DNA of 14,584 nt. It comes from an uncultured beta proteobacterium. Its GTDB lineage: Bacteria; Pseudomonadota; Gammaproteobacteria; Burkholderiales; Burkholderiaceae. Under the pieces are notes generated by a model. That model ran no database searches. It was not told the origin of the DNA and saw nothing but the letters and a program-made list of their open reading frames with translations. Below, piece by piece: positions 1-7,976 of this stretch. Location: contig CAITHY010000054.1 in assembly GCA_903892315.1 (NCBI GenBank), positions 1-14,584 of the forward strand, in the 5' to 3' direction. Each line of letters starts with the position of its first letter. Within the stretch, counting starts at the first letter, position 1. Both the position numbers and the translations under genes were made by a program.

Positions 1-360
1 GCATACACATTGGCCAATTTAGATAAGTTGGTTGTAAAACTGACACATGGTGCTGGTGGCTATGGCATGCTGGTTGGCCCAGCATCAACCAAAGCGGAGA
101 TTGAGGAATTTAGAACTCACCTTATCGCCAATCCAGATAAATATATTGCTCAACCTACTTTAGCGCTATCCACCTGCCCTACCTTTGTAGAGTCCGGTGT
201 TGCACCAAGACATATCGACTTAAGACCTTTTGTCCTCTCGGGTAAAACAATCAAGATGGTTCCCGGTGGATTGACTAGGGTTGCACTCAAAGAAGGTTCT
301 TTAGTGGTGAACTCCTCCCAAGGTGGTGGAACTAAAGATACTTGGGTATTGGAAGAGTAA
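1..360 (+). CDS. Circularly permuted ATP-grasp protein, C-terminal end (5' truncated)
   Basis: The reading frame is open from base 1 and ends in TAA at 358-360, so this is the last 119 residues of a longer protein whose start lies outside the window. A TTG at 10 is simply an internal Leu codon. Visible family motifs are a glycine-rich stretch (VVKLTHGAGGYGMLVGP, about residues 11-27), then QPTLALSTCPTF, HIDLRPFVLSG, and a C-terminal PGGLTRVA followed by NSSQGGGTKDTWVL. These match the end of the circularly permuted ATP-grasp family (formerly DUF404/DUF407). Members are predicted to form amide or peptide bonds using ATP, but the natural substrate is unknown. The gene lies 16 bases upstream of the alpha-E gene and heads the visible part of an operon that ends with an Anbu proteasome homologue. 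Family assignment is confident; the biochemical role is inferred from the fold and the neighbours. Confidence 0.9.
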   Translation, partial: AYTLANLDKLVVKLTHGAGGYGMLVGPASTKAEIEEFRTHLIANPDKYIAQPTLALSTCPTFVESGVAPRHIDLRPFVLSGKTIKMVPGGLTRVALKEGSLVVNSSQGGGTKDTWVLEE

Positions 361-376
361 GAGGAATAAGAAAAAC

Positions 377-1354
377 ATGCTAAGTCGTACCGCTGATTGT
401 CTTTATTGGATGGCCCGTTACACCGAGCGCGCAGAGAATACCGCCCGCATGCTCGATGTAAATCATCAAACCTCCCTACTTCCACAGCCTGCAGAGTTTT
501 TAGAGCAGAGCTGGAAAAAATTACTCACCATCTCAAAGCTAGAAGAGGCATTCCTTAGTAAATATGATGTTGTGAATCGTGAGAATGTATTGGACTTCAT
601 GATTTATGAAACCAGCAATCCTTCTAGCATTGTTTCTTGCTTGTTTGCCGCTCGCGAGAACGCCCGCGTTATCCGCGGCAAAATTACCTCCGAAGTTTGG
701 GAAACCCAGAACACAACCTGGCTTGAGCTGCAACGCATCCTAGAAGCAAGGCATCAAGCCGATCCTAGCCGCCTTTTGGAGTGGGTGAAGCACCGTTGCC
801 ACCTCTTCAGAGGTGTTCTTTATGGCACGATGCTCAAGAACGAAGCCTTCTACTTTATTAACGTAGGAACACTGCTCGAGCGTGCCGATAATACTGCTCG
901 TATTTTGGAAACAAAGTACGAGGATCCAGCAGCCCTAAAGGTTCTCGGAGCCGAGAAATCCTCAGATGATGGTACTGATGGCGAATTCTTTGACTTTTAT
1001 CACTGGGCGGCCCTGCTTCGGTCAGTCTCCGCATTTGAAATCTATCGTCAAATTTACTCCGACCAAGTCACACCAAAACAAGTAGCGCAACTTCTGATCT
1101 TCAATAAACAGATGCCGCGCTCTTTAGTGTCCTGTGTCAATGAATTAATCCCCCTCATATCAGAAGTGAAAAATCAGCAATCCAAAGAAATTGAACGCTT
1201 ACTTGGCAAACTCAAGGCTAGCCTAGATTATTCAGATATTGATGAGGTATTTGAACAAGGCCTAGAGGAATTTATTGAAGTCTTCTTAGAACGCATCAAC
1301 TACATAGCCGATGAGTTCAGCAATGCTTACCTCATACCTCTAGCCGTTGCCTAA
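377..1354 (+). CDS. Alpha-E domain protein
   Basis: This 325-residue protein begins MLSRTADCLYWMARYTERAE, the hallmark N-terminus of the alpha-E family (all-alpha proteins formerly called DUF403). The frame is open upstream to 323, but that start lies inside the ATP-grasp gene. The ATG at 377 is preferred because it follows an AGAGGA ribosome-binding sequence (360-365) and gives the canonical N-terminus. Two copies of a similar helix are visible: ERAENTARMLD (residues 17-27) and ERADNTARILE (168-178). A third related stretch, AARENARVIRG, lies at 91-101. The sequence looks soluble and largely helical, with no signal peptide or membrane segment. Alpha-E proteins are almost always encoded beside circularly permuted ATP-grasp proteins, and sometimes fused to them, so a role as partner or scaffold in the same reaction is likely. 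No catalytic activity has been established, as far as I know. Confidence 0.93.
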   Translation: MLSRTADCLYWMARYTERAENTARMLDVNHQTSLLPQPAEFLEQSWKKLLTISKLEEAFLSKYDVVNRENVLDFMIYETSNPSSIVSCLFAARENARVIRGKITSEVWETQNTTWLELQRILEARHQADPSRLLEWVKHRCHLFRGVLYGTMLKNEAFYFINVGTLLERADNTARILETKYEDPAALKVLGAEKSSDDGTDGEFFDFYHWAALLRSVSAFEIYRQIYSDQVTPKQVAQLLIFNKQMPRSLVSCVNELIPLISEVKNQQSKEIERLLGKLKASLDYSDIDEVFEQGLEEFIEVFLERINYIADEFSNAYLIPLAVA

Positions 1355-1366
1355 GAAATCAACTAT

Positions 1367-2164
1367 ATGCATCTTAAAATTCGCCATCGCACGGAATATC
1401 GCTATGAAACTCCTGTGCATTACTCCATTCAAGAGCTGCGCTTGATACCGCCTACTGTCGCAGGACAGCAGGTTGAAAAGTGGAAGATTAGCACTCCAAT
1501 TAAAGCTTCCAATGCAATTGATACGTTCGGAAATCTTTGTAGTGTATTTGTGCAAGAGACTCCCTATACCTCGATGATGATTGAGGCGGAAGGCGAAGTA
1601 CATACGCAAGATGCATTTGAATTTGCTGATGATGCTAAAGCGGTTTCACCCTACTACCTATTACAACAAACGAATCTCACTGAACCTACAGATGAAATGT
1701 TGGAATATTTCGCATATGGCATTCCAAAGAAAAATTCAGTTGATCAAGTGCTCAAGCTTGCAGAGGCAGTTCAAGGCTTGATTGTGTACGCCCCGGGACA
1801 AACAAACTTCGCCACGACCGCAGCTCAATCCTTTGCCATGAAATCTGGCGTCTGTCAGGATCATGCCCACATTATGCTAGGCCTTTGTCGTGCTTCTGGA
1901 ATCCCCGCTCGATATGTCAGCGGCTATTTCTTTGCAGAAGAGTCGCCGAATCTTGCTAGTCATGCTTGGATCGACTTCTGCAGCGATATCGATAAAGGTA
2001 TTTGGACCAGCGTAGATATCACCCATGCTTGCTTAGTTGACTCACGTCATATTCGCCTGGCCATTGGGAGAGATTATTACTCTGCCGCCCCTGTTAAAGG
2101 GGTGCGCTCTGGCGGCGGCGGAGAAGAACTCAGCGCCAACATTTCGATTCAACGGTTGCCATAG
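1367..2164 (+). CDS. Transglutaminase-like cysteine peptidase family protein
   Basis: This 265-residue protein starts MHLKIRHRTEYRY, the standard beginning of bacterial transglutaminase-like proteins with the N-terminal beta domain. The core papain-like fold follows. The catalytic Cys163 sits in SGVCQDHAH, His199 in ASHAWIDF and Asp217 in TSVDITHA, where many relatives have FDPTN. The C-terminal block RHIRLAIGRDYYSAAPVKGV (226-245) is highly typical of the ATP-grasp/alpha-E-linked clade. No signal peptide is visible, so the protein is presumably cytoplasmic. It starts 12 bases after the alpha-E stop, with only a weak AAGAAA as ribosome-binding sequence, which suggests coupling. Enzymes of this fold usually hydrolyse or transfer amide bonds. 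In this operon it may cleave or exchange the product of the ATP-grasp enzyme, which is an inference. The triad is complete, so activity is expected. Confidence 0.93.
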   Translation: MHLKIRHRTEYRYETPVHYSIQELRLIPPTVAGQQVEKWKISTPIKASNAIDTFGNLCSVFVQETPYTSMMIEAEGEVHTQDAFEFADDAKAVSPYYLLQQTNLTEPTDEMLEYFAYGIPKKNSVDQVLKLAEAVQGLIVYAPGQTNFATTAAQSFAMKSGVCQDHAHIMLGLCRASGIPARYVSGYFFAEESPNLASHAWIDFCSDIDKGIWTSVDITHACLVDSRHIRLAIGRDYYSAAPVKGVRSGGGGEELSANISIQRLP

Positions 2165-2220
2165 CCACTCTCTGGAATATTTAAGAGATAATTCCAAGAA
2201 ATAATGAAGAGGGTCTGTGT

Positions 2221-3108
2221 ATGACGTATTGCGTTGGTCTTTGCCTTAAAGATGGTCTTGTTTTCTTATCCGACACTCGGACAAATGCTGGCGTAGACCA
2301 AATCGGCACCTTTAGAAAGATGAGCTTGTTTCAAAACAAGGATCGTTTCTTTACCTTAATGAGTTCAGGCAATCTCGCTATTACCCAGTCTGTTAAAGAA
2401 ATCCTACTTCAAGGGCAGCTTTTTAAGGGCAAGAACCTCTGGACCGCTAAAAACTCATACGAAGCAGCTGTGGTTGTAGGTGATGCCATTAAGCAAGTGT
2501 ATGAGCGCGATCATGCTGCGCTGGAAAAATCAGGCCTTGAATTTAACTGCAATATGATTTTTGGTGGCCAAGTGAAAGGCGAGCAACCGCGCCTCTTTAA
2601 TATTTACTCGGCAGGAAATTTCATTGAAGCCACACCCGAGACTTGCTACTTTCAAATTGGTGAATCCAAATATGGCAAACCAATCTTAGATCGAGTACTC
2701 AATTTCAATACACCCCTTAACCTTGCCACCAAGTGCGCCCTGATTTCCATGGACTCCACTCTGAAAAGTAATATTTCCGTTGGGTTGCCTTTGGATATGC
2801 TGGTTTATGAAAAAAATTCCCTGAAAGCCACCAAGCTAGTCACGCTAGATGATGCAAACCCCTATTTCGCAATGATTCATCAGGCATGGGGTGAGAAGCT
2901 GCGCGAGGCTTTTAACTCCATAGCGGAGCCAAGTTGGAGCGGCGCTCATAAGTCGAGTGACATTTCTACCCCCGCTAAAAAAATGGGGATTGTTCCCATC
3001 AATCACCCGCCCTCTAAGGCAAGAGCCCCAAAGACAACCAAGGCCACTCCGGTAAAGAAGGTGGTAAAGAAAGTGGCGCCGAAGAAAGCAGCTGCCACGA
3101 AAAAGTAA
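2221..3108 (+). CDS. Anbu-type proteasome homologue with Lys-rich C-terminal tail
   Basis: This 295-residue protein belongs to Anbu (ancestral beta-subunit), an Ntn-hydrolase family related to 20S proteasome beta subunits and HslV. The start MTYCVGLCLKDGLVFLSDTR places Thr directly after Met. Met removal would therefore expose the N-terminal nucleophile without a propeptide. Asp18 (LSDTRTNAG) and Lys33 (FRKMSLF) fit the Asp17/Lys33 catalytic positions of the proteasome fold, and MSSGNLAITQ is a further family signature. The core spans about residues 1-240. Residues 242-295 form an extra tail rich in Lys, Ala, Pro, Thr and Val, with 11 Lys in the last 30 residues, resembling histone H1-like tails. 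A good ribosome-binding site, AAGAGGG (2207-2213), lies 7 bases before ATG. The gene is last in the ATP-grasp/alpha-E/transglutaminase operon, 56 bases after the previous stop. The natural substrate of Anbu is not settled. Identity is strong; the tail's role is unknown. Confidence 0.93.
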   Translation: MTYCVGLCLKDGLVFLSDTRTNAGVDQIGTFRKMSLFQNKDRFFTLMSSGNLAITQSVKEILLQGQLFKGKNLWTAKNSYEAAVVVGDAIKQVYERDHAALEKSGLEFNCNMIFGGQVKGEQPRLFNIYSAGNFIEATPETCYFQIGESKYGKPILDRVLNFNTPLNLATKCALISMDSTLKSNISVGLPLDMLVYEKNSLKATKLVTLDDANPYFAMIHQAWGEKLREAFNSIAEPSWSGAHKSSDISTPAKKMGIVPINHPPSKARAPKTTKATPVKKVVKKVAPKKAAATKK

Positions 3109-3145
3109 GTTCCCAGCAAGCGAATATTGGATGCATTTATCAACA

Positions 3146-3175
3146 AAAAGGCCTAGAAAAAAATCTAGGCCTTTT
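3146..3175. terminator. Bidirectional intrinsic terminator between the Anbu gene and ppsA
   Basis: A perfect 12-base-pair inverted repeat, aaaaggcctaga (3146-3157) and tctaggcctttt (3164-3175), encloses a 6-base A loop. The stem core is G+C-containing (GGCCTAGA), and T-rich sequence flanks the hairpin on both strands. It can therefore stop transcripts leaving the Anbu operon (+) as well as those leaving ppsA (-). It sits between the convergent stops at 3108 and 3199, exactly where a shared terminator is expected. Confidence 0.92.
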
Positions 3176-3198
3176 GCTTTTCTGCTATCCGTTTTGAT

Positions 3199-5604
3199 TT
3201 AGGCTTTTAAATTCTTACCCAACATCTCCCAAGTAGCTACAACGCTATCTGGATTTAATGAGATTGAGGTAATACCCTTCTCAACCAACCAACGAGCGAA
3301 GTCTGGATGATCCGAAGGGCCTTGACCGCAAATACCAACGTATTTATTTTGCTTACGGCAAGCATCAATTGAACGAGCAATCATGAACTCTACCGCTGGG
3401 TCACGTTCGTCAAAGTCGATGGCCAACAATTCCATACCGGAGTCACGATCTAGACCCAAAGTTAACTGGGTCATATCATTCGAACCGATTGAGAAACCAT
3501 CAAAGTACTCGAGGAACTGATCTGCCAAAATTGCATTGGATGGAATTTCGCACATCATGATCAAACGCAAACCATTAACGCCACGCTTGAGGCCAAACTT
3601 CTCCATCATATCAATCACGCGCTTCGCCTGATTGATGGTGCGGACAAATGGAACCATAATTTCTACGTTATCCAAACCCATGTCCTCACGAACACGCTTC
3701 ATAGCGGCGCACTCGAGGGCAAAAGCCTCACCGAAATCTTCAGACACATAACGTGATGCACCGCGGAAGCCCAGCATTGGGTTTTCTTCATCAGGCTCGT
3801 AACGCGATCCGCCAATCAACTTCTTATATTCGTTGGATTTGAAGTCTGATAAACGAACAATCACTGGCTTTGGATAGAAAGCGGCAGCAATGGTTGCTAC
3901 ACCCTCAACCAATTTGTCTTCGTAGAACTGACGTGGGCTAGCATAGCCACGAGCAACACTCTCCACCGCACGCTTGAGATCAGGATCAATATTGGGATAC
4001 TCCAACACAGCACGTGGATGTACGCCAATATAGTTGTTGATGATGAACTCAAGACGAGCTAAACCGACACCAGCATTTGGAATCTGACAGAAATCAAATG
4101 CCAACTGAGGATTACCGATATTCATGGTGATCTTCACCGGAATCTCTGGCAATACACCACGAGATACTTCAGTGACTTCGGTTTCGATCAAACCATCATA
4201 AATGTGACCTTCGTCACCTTCGGCGCAAGAAACCGTCACCATCATGCCGTCTTGCAAATGCTCAGTAGCATCACCACAACCAACGACTGCAGGCACACCT
4301 AATTCACGGGCAATAATCGCTGCGTGGCAAGTGCGTCCGCCACGATTGGTCACAATCGCAGAAGCACGCTTCATCACTGGCTCCCAATTCGGATCGGTCA
4401 TATCGGCAACCAATACGTCGCCGGGCTGAACACGATCCATCTCACTTGGGTCACGAATAATACGTACAGGACCAGCGCCAATCTTTTGACCAATCGCACG
4501 GCCTTTTGCCAACACCTTTGAGCTACCTTTTAATTTGTAGCGCATCTCCACTTGACCAGCCGCTTGACTCTTTACGGTCTCAGGACGGGCTTGCAGAATA
4601 TAGATGCGGCCATCTTGACCATCTTTGCCCCACTCGATGTCCATTGGACGACCGTAGTGCTTCTCAATGATCACTGCATATTTAGCTAACTCAGTGATAT
4701 CCGCATCTTCCAAAGAGAAGCGGTTACGCTTTTCTGGGGTGACATCAACGGTTTGTACTTTTTCTGCAGAGCCTTTAGGGGCAAATTGCATCTGAATTAA
4801 TTTAGAACCCAAAGAGCGACGAATGATCGCCTTCTTATCTTGCGCTAAAGTTGTTTTAAATACATAAAACTCGTCCGGGTTCACGGCGCCCTGCACAACA
4901 GTCTCACCCAAGCCATAGCTAGAGGTAATGAAAACCACATCCTCAAATCCAGACTCGGTATCCAGAGTAAACATCACGCCAGCAGCGCCCAAGTCAGAAC
5001 GTACCATGCGCTGAATACCGGCCGATAGGGCAACTTCAGCGTGGGCAAAGCCCTTGTGAACACGGTAAGAGATCGCGCGATCGTTATACAAAGAGGCGAA
5101 TACTTCACGAATCTTCTTGAGAACATCATCAATACCTTCGACGTTCAAGAAGGTTTCTTGCTGACCAGCAAAAGAAGCATCTGGCAAGTCTTCAGCAGTG
5201 GCTGACGAACGAACTGCAAATGAACCTTTGCCGGAGTCATCTAATACCGCAAATGCCTTACGAATCTCTTCGTCTAACTTTGGCTGAAATGGAGCTGTCT
5301 CAATCCAGTTACGAATTTCTGCACCAGCCTGAGCCAATGCACGGACATCATCAATATTCAAACCTTCTAATCGCTGTTGAATACGCTCAGTTAGATTGTT
5401 ATGCGTTAGAAAGTCACGGAATGCTAACGCAGTAGTTGCAAAACCTGTAGGAACACGGACCCCAGTAGACGCTAACTGAGAAATCATCTCTCCTAATGAT
5501 GCATTCTTGCCGCCGACTGATTCCACATCAGTCATACGAAGTTGCTCAAAGGGTAAAACATAGGCATCAGCCATACTGCTATTTTGTTGCTGTTGGTTGG
5601 ACAT
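3199..5604 (-). CDS. ppsA: Phosphoenolpyruvate synthase (pyruvate, water dikinase)
   Basis: This 801-residue enzyme converts pyruvate, ATP and water to phosphoenolpyruvate, AMP and phosphate, feeding gluconeogenesis in the cytoplasm. Three family domains are in order. The N-terminal nucleotide-binding domain covers about residues 20-345 ([31 protein letters not shown]). The swivelling phosphohistidine domain (about 385-470) carries [15 protein letters not shown] with catalytic His427. The C-terminal PEP/pyruvate barrel (about 485-795) includes [19 protein letters not shown] and the active-site Cys759 in [13 protein letters not shown]. Thr425, two residues before the His, matches the regulatory phosphorylation site of this family. 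The ATG at 5604 is chosen because GAGAG lies 8 bases upstream; the second Met (residue 11) has no such sequence. The N-terminal [10 protein letters not shown] is a short Gln-rich extension. The length is close to the E. coli protein. Its regulator is encoded divergently. Confidence 0.98.
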   Translation of the reverse strand: MSNQQQQNSSMADAYVLPFEQLRMTDVESVGGKNASLGEMISQLASTGVRVPTGFATTALAFRDFLTHNNLTERIQQRLEGLNIDDVRALAQAGAEIRNWIETAPFQPKLDEEIRKAFAVLDDSGKGSFAVRSSATAEDLPDASFAGQQETFLNVEGIDDVLKKIREVFASLYNDRAISYRVHKGFAHAEVALSAGIQRMVRSDLGAAGVMFTLDTESGFEDVVFITSSYGLGETVVQGAVNPDEFYVFKTTLAQDKKAIIRRSLGSKLIQMQFAPKGSAEKVQTVDVTPEKRNRFSLEDADITELAKYAVIIEKHYGRPMDIEWGKDGQDGRIYILQARPETVKSQAAGQVEMRYKLKGSSKVLAKGRAIGQKIGAGPVRIIRDPSEMDRVQPGDVLVADMTDPNWEPVMKRASAIVTNRGGRTCHAAIIARELGVPAVVGCGDATEHLQDGMMVTVSCAEGDEGHIYDGLIETEVTEVSRGVLPEIPVKITMNIGNPQLAFDFCQIPNAGVGLARLEFIINNYIGVHPRAVLEYPNIDPDLKRAVESVARGYASPRQFYEDKLVEGVATIAAAFYPKPVIVRLSDFKSNEYKKLIGGSRYEPDEENPMLGFRGASRYVSEDFGEAFALECAAMKRVREDMGLDNVEIMVPFVRTINQAKRVIDMMEKFGLKRGVNGLRLIMMCEIPSNAILADQFLEYFDGFSIGSNDMTQLTLGLDRDSGMELLAIDFDERDPAVEFMIARSIDACRKQNKYVGICGQGPSDHPDFARWLVEKGITSISLNPDSVVATWEMLGKNLKA

Positions 5605-5710
5605 AAAATACTCTCAAAAGATAAGGAAACTGGTGTAGCGGCCACCCTAAATGGGGCATGCTTTAATATGATTCTATTGTAGTGCTGACCCTGACTTTTG
5701 AGCCAAATCC
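5605..5710. promoter_or_regulatory. Divergent ppsA/ppsR intergenic region
   Basis: These 106 bases separate the starts of two oppositely transcribed genes, so both promoters should lie here or slightly inside the opposing genes. I see a possible minus-strand -10 TACAAT (5676-5681), but its best upstream hexamer, TTGGCT (5701-5706), is spaced 19 bases away, which is too long for confidence. TATGAT (5667-5672) on the plus strand has no matching -35. No clear operator palindrome is visible. The regional call follows from gene layout, not from a recognised motif. Confidence 0.45.
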
Positions 5711-6538
5711 ATGTCTAACGAAACCCGTATTGTTTTTATTGTCTCTGACGGCACCGGCATCACTGCCGAGAACTTCAGCCAGTCGATTTTGGCCCAATTT
5801 GAGGCGACTTTTAAGCATATTCGGGTACCTTTTGTGGATAGCGTCGACAAAGCCCATGATGCGGTTAGCAGCATCAACCAGGCGGCCACTAAATATGGGG
5901 TACAACCCATTGTGTTCACCACTTTGGTGAACTCTGAGTTGAACGCTATTGTGGCCAAGGCAAATGGCCTGATTTTGGACATGTTTCAGACCTTTGTGGC
6001 CCCTCTAGAGGAAGCCTTAGGTATGAAATCCACCCATGCCATGAACCGCCTTCACCACAATGCGGATACAGAGGCCTATAAGAATCGTATTGAGGCTATC
6101 AACTACTCCTTGGCCCATGATGATGGTCAATCCAATCAAAACCTAGCTGAAGCGGATGTGATTCTGATTGGTATTTCTCGCGTGGGTAAAACCCCAACTA
6201 GTCTTTACCTGGCAATGCAATATGGCCTCAAGGCAGCGAACTACCCCCTGATTCCAGAAGATTTTGAGCGCGGACAGCTTCCGAAAGATCTCATTCCTTT
6301 CCGCCCGAAAATATTTGGGCTCATGATTGACGCCGAGCGGCTCTCAGAGATTCGGAATGAACGCAGACCCGGCAGCAACTACGCCAAGCTAGAAAACTGC
6401 CGCTATGAAATCAACGAAGCAACCGCGATGATGAAAAAGCAATCCATCCCCTGGGTACTCACTACCAGTAAATCCATTGAAGAAATTGCCACCACAGTAC
6501 TACAAGCAATTAAGTCAGATAAAACAATACTGGGGTAG
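5711..6538 (+). CDS. ppsR: PEP synthase regulatory protein (PSRP; bifunctional kinase/pyrophosphorylase)
   Basis: This 275-residue cytoplasmic protein belongs to the DUF299/PSRP family. The E. coli member, about 277 residues, inactivates PEP synthase by ADP-dependent phosphorylation of a Thr near the catalytic His and reactivates it by phosphate-dependent removal, making pyrophosphate. Family features are the N-terminal VFIVSDGTGITAE (8-20), STHAMNRLHHNAD in the middle, the P-loop-like GISRVGKTP (154-162), NYPLIPEDF (177-185) and IDAERLSEIRNERRP (206-220). The ATG at 5711 is the only start that gives the usual MSNETRIVFIVSDGTG N-terminus; its ribosome-binding sequence is weak. It is transcribed away from ppsA, its target, and ends 16 bases from the end of the convergent RNA methyltransferase gene. 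The pairing with ppsA makes the PEP synthase, rather than pyruvate phosphate dikinase, the expected substrate. Confidence 0.97.
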   Translation: MSNETRIVFIVSDGTGITAENFSQSILAQFEATFKHIRVPFVDSVDKAHDAVSSINQAATKYGVQPIVFTTLVNSELNAIVAKANGLILDMFQTFVAPLEEALGMKSTHAMNRLHHNADTEAYKNRIEAINYSLAHDDGQSNQNLAEADVILIGISRVGKTPTSLYLAMQYGLKAANYPLIPEDFERGQLPKDLIPFRPKIFGLMIDAERLSEIRNERRPGSNYAKLENCRYEINEATAMMKKQSIPWVLTTSKSIEEIATTVLQAIKSDKTILG

Positions 6539-6554
6539 GTTTTAAAACTGCGTT

Positions 6555-7379
6555 TTATGTGCGCCTAATGCGCAAGGTCTCAAATAAGCACACTGCCGCT
6601 GCTGTGGAAACGTTCAGGGACTCCACTCTTGGATCAATCGGAATGGACACCCCTTTGGCTTGCGCAAGCAAATCATCGGATACGCCCTGCCCTTCACTAC
6701 CCATGACCCAAGCAACTGGGTGGAGTAATTCTTTTTTCAGGGAGTAGAGATCTTGTTCTGCATCTGCTGCAGCTGCCAATAGCGGGGCTGTGACCGCACT
6801 CAATACTTGTTGGTTAGACCAGCCTTCATATAAATCTAGAAGTTTGTGAGCGCCCATACCGGCGCGCAATACTTTGGTGGACCAGAAATGAGCACATCCA
6901 GATAAAGCGATCACTTGAGTAAATCCTGCTGCTGCAGCAGTTCGCAATATAGAGCCAACGTTACCCGCATCCTGCACCCGATCCAAGATCACCACATCAC
7001 CATCAAAAGTTGCAATGGATTGAGGTGTCGCAAGCGTGGATTTTGGAAGATCTAGCAGCCCTGCAATATGTGGCGCATTTACTAAATCAGAAAGCAAGTC
7101 CCAGAGCGCACTGTCTAATTGAAATACTTTAGTCTCGGGACAAATTTCTAGGTGCTCATAGACCGCTTGTGAGATCTCGACATTCTTGAGGCCAATTTCT
7201 GAAGTGAGTAGCATCTTCAAGGCTGGATCACCTACCCAAGTTTGGACCAGATGAATGCCTTCTAACAATGCTTGACCGCTAGCGAGTCTGGCCTTTTGCC
7301 CTTTAGAGCCTGTAGTCTGAAGGTTGCGAATCTCTTTAAATAGCGGATTATCTTTGGAGGTGATGTGATCGAAGTTCAT
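6555..7379 (-). CDS. SpoU/TrmH-family RNA 2'-O-methyltransferase
   Basis: This 274-residue protein has the two-part build of rRNA-type SpoU methyltransferases. An N-terminal substrate-binding region (about 5-105) contains ARLASGQALLEGIHLV. A C-terminal trefoil-knot SPOUT domain (about 125-272) follows. The three SPOUT motifs are clear: motif 1 ILDRVQDAGNVGSILRTA (131-148) with Asn140 and catalytic-type Arg146, motif 2 VMGSEGQGVS (225-234), and motif 3 IPIDPRVESLNVSTAAAV (246-263). It should use S-adenosylmethionine to methylate a ribose 2'-OH. The target nucleotide cannot be told from sequence, so no rlmB or trmH symbol is given. It starts 3 bases after the rnhB stop without a clear ribosome-binding sequence, which suggests coupling to rnhB. 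It is the last gene of the envelope cluster and ends convergently with ppsR. Confidence 0.92.
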   Translation of the reverse strand: MNFDHITSKDNPLFKEIRNLQTTGSKGQKARLASGQALLEGIHLVQTWVGDPALKMLLTSEIGLKNVEISQAVYEHLEICPETKVFQLDSALWDLLSDLVNAPHIAGLLDLPKSTLATPQSIATFDGDVVILDRVQDAGNVGSILRTAAAAGFTQVIALSGCAHFWSTKVLRAGMGAHKLLDLYEGWSNQQVLSAVTAPLLAAAADAEQDLYSLKKELLHPVAWVMGSEGQGVSDDLLAQAKGVSIPIDPRVESLNVSTAAAVCLFETLRIRRT

Positions 7380-7382
7380 GAC

Positions 7383-7976
7383 TTAATTAGTAGTGGACTC
7401 TAGCACTTTACGCACTGGTGAAAAGCTTCTTCTATGTTGATCACATGCGCCATATTGCTTGAGAGCTGCAAAATGGGCCTCTGTTGGATAACCCATATGT
7501 TGTGCAAAGCCATATTCAGGATGAAGATGGTGCAAAGACATCATTTGTCGGTCACGCGTGACTTTAGCCACAATCGATGCCGCTGAAATTGCAGGCTCCT
7601 TCGCATCACCTTTCACAATTGCTTCCGCAGCAATCGGCAATTCTGGGCAACGATTGCCATCAATAAGGGCTTTATCTGGCCAAGCCCCTAAGCGAGTAGT
7701 CAGATCTTCAATTGCCCTGCGCATTGCCAGCATAGTGGCCTGCAAAATATTAAGCTCATCGATTTCGGCTGAGCTAGCTTCACCAATACCCCAAGCCTTT
7801 GCTTTTTCCATGATCTGCTCATAGAGATATTCACGACGAATAGCGCTTAACTTTTTAGAATCCTTAAGGCCTTCAATTGGGTTATTGGGATCGAGCACTA
7901 CGGCACCAGCAACCACTGCACCAACCAGTGGCCCACGCCCAGCCTCATCCACACCGCAGACCCAAATGATACTCAT
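7383..7976 (-). CDS. rnhB: Ribonuclease HII
   Basis: This 197-residue endonuclease cleaves RNA in RNA-DNA hybrids and at ribonucleotides embedded in DNA. The length is nearly identical to the E. coli enzyme (198). The catalytic carboxylates are visible: Asp10 and Glu11 in [12 protein letters not shown], Asp106 in LIDGN, and Asp142 in [12 protein letters not shown]. Additional type-2 motifs are LKDSKKLS (37-44) and YPTEAH (163-168), with FSPVRK near the C-terminus. The ATG overlaps the lpxB TGA as ATGA (7973-7976), so translation is probably coupled to lpxB. Placement after lpxB is common in proteobacteria. The chromosomal link to lipid A genes has no evident mechanistic meaning. Confidence 0.97.
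   Translation of the reverse strand: MSIIWVCGVDEAGRGPLVGAVVAGAVVLDPNNPIEGLKDSKKLSAIRREYLYEQIMEKAKAWGIGEASSAEIDELNILQATMLAMRRAIEDLTTRLGAWPDKALIDGNRCPELPIAAEAIVKGDAKEPAISAASIVAKVTRDRQMMSLHHLHPEYGFAQHMGYPTEAHFAALKQYGACDQHRRSFSPVRKVLESTTN

Noticed and set aside
31..81. Unusual glycine loop in the ATP-grasp fragment (THGAGGYG)
   Set aside because: I recall an acidic residue before GGYG in many relatives, but not firmly enough, and the N-terminal part of the protein is missing. It could be normal for the betaproteobacterial branch.
323..376. Upstream extension of the alpha-E frame
   Set aside because: It overlaps the conserved end of the ATP-grasp gene, shows no family similarity, and lies before the ribosome-binding sequence that serves the ATG at 377.
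2173..2196. TGGAAT...ATTCCA inverted repeat before the Anbu gene
   Set aside because: A six-base stem with a 12-base AT-rich loop has little predictive value as an operator or hairpin. No repeat of it elsewhere was noticed.
5575..5604. N-terminal Gln run of PpsA as a possible misannotated start
   Set aside because: The ATG at 5604 has a GAGAG sequence at proper spacing, while the next ATG has none, so the short Gln-rich extension is probably real.
5676..5706. Possible sigma-70 promoter for ppsA (TACAAT with TTGGCT)
   Set aside because: The 19-base spacer and the 4-of-6 upstream hexamer are too weak in an AT-rich intergenic region. It is noted in the regional entry but not called as a promoter.
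6544..6556. AAAAC-TGC-GTTTT mini hairpin as a terminator between ppsR and the methyltransferase gene
   Set aside because: Only five base pairs, mostly A-T, with a three-base loop. Such hairpins occur by chance.
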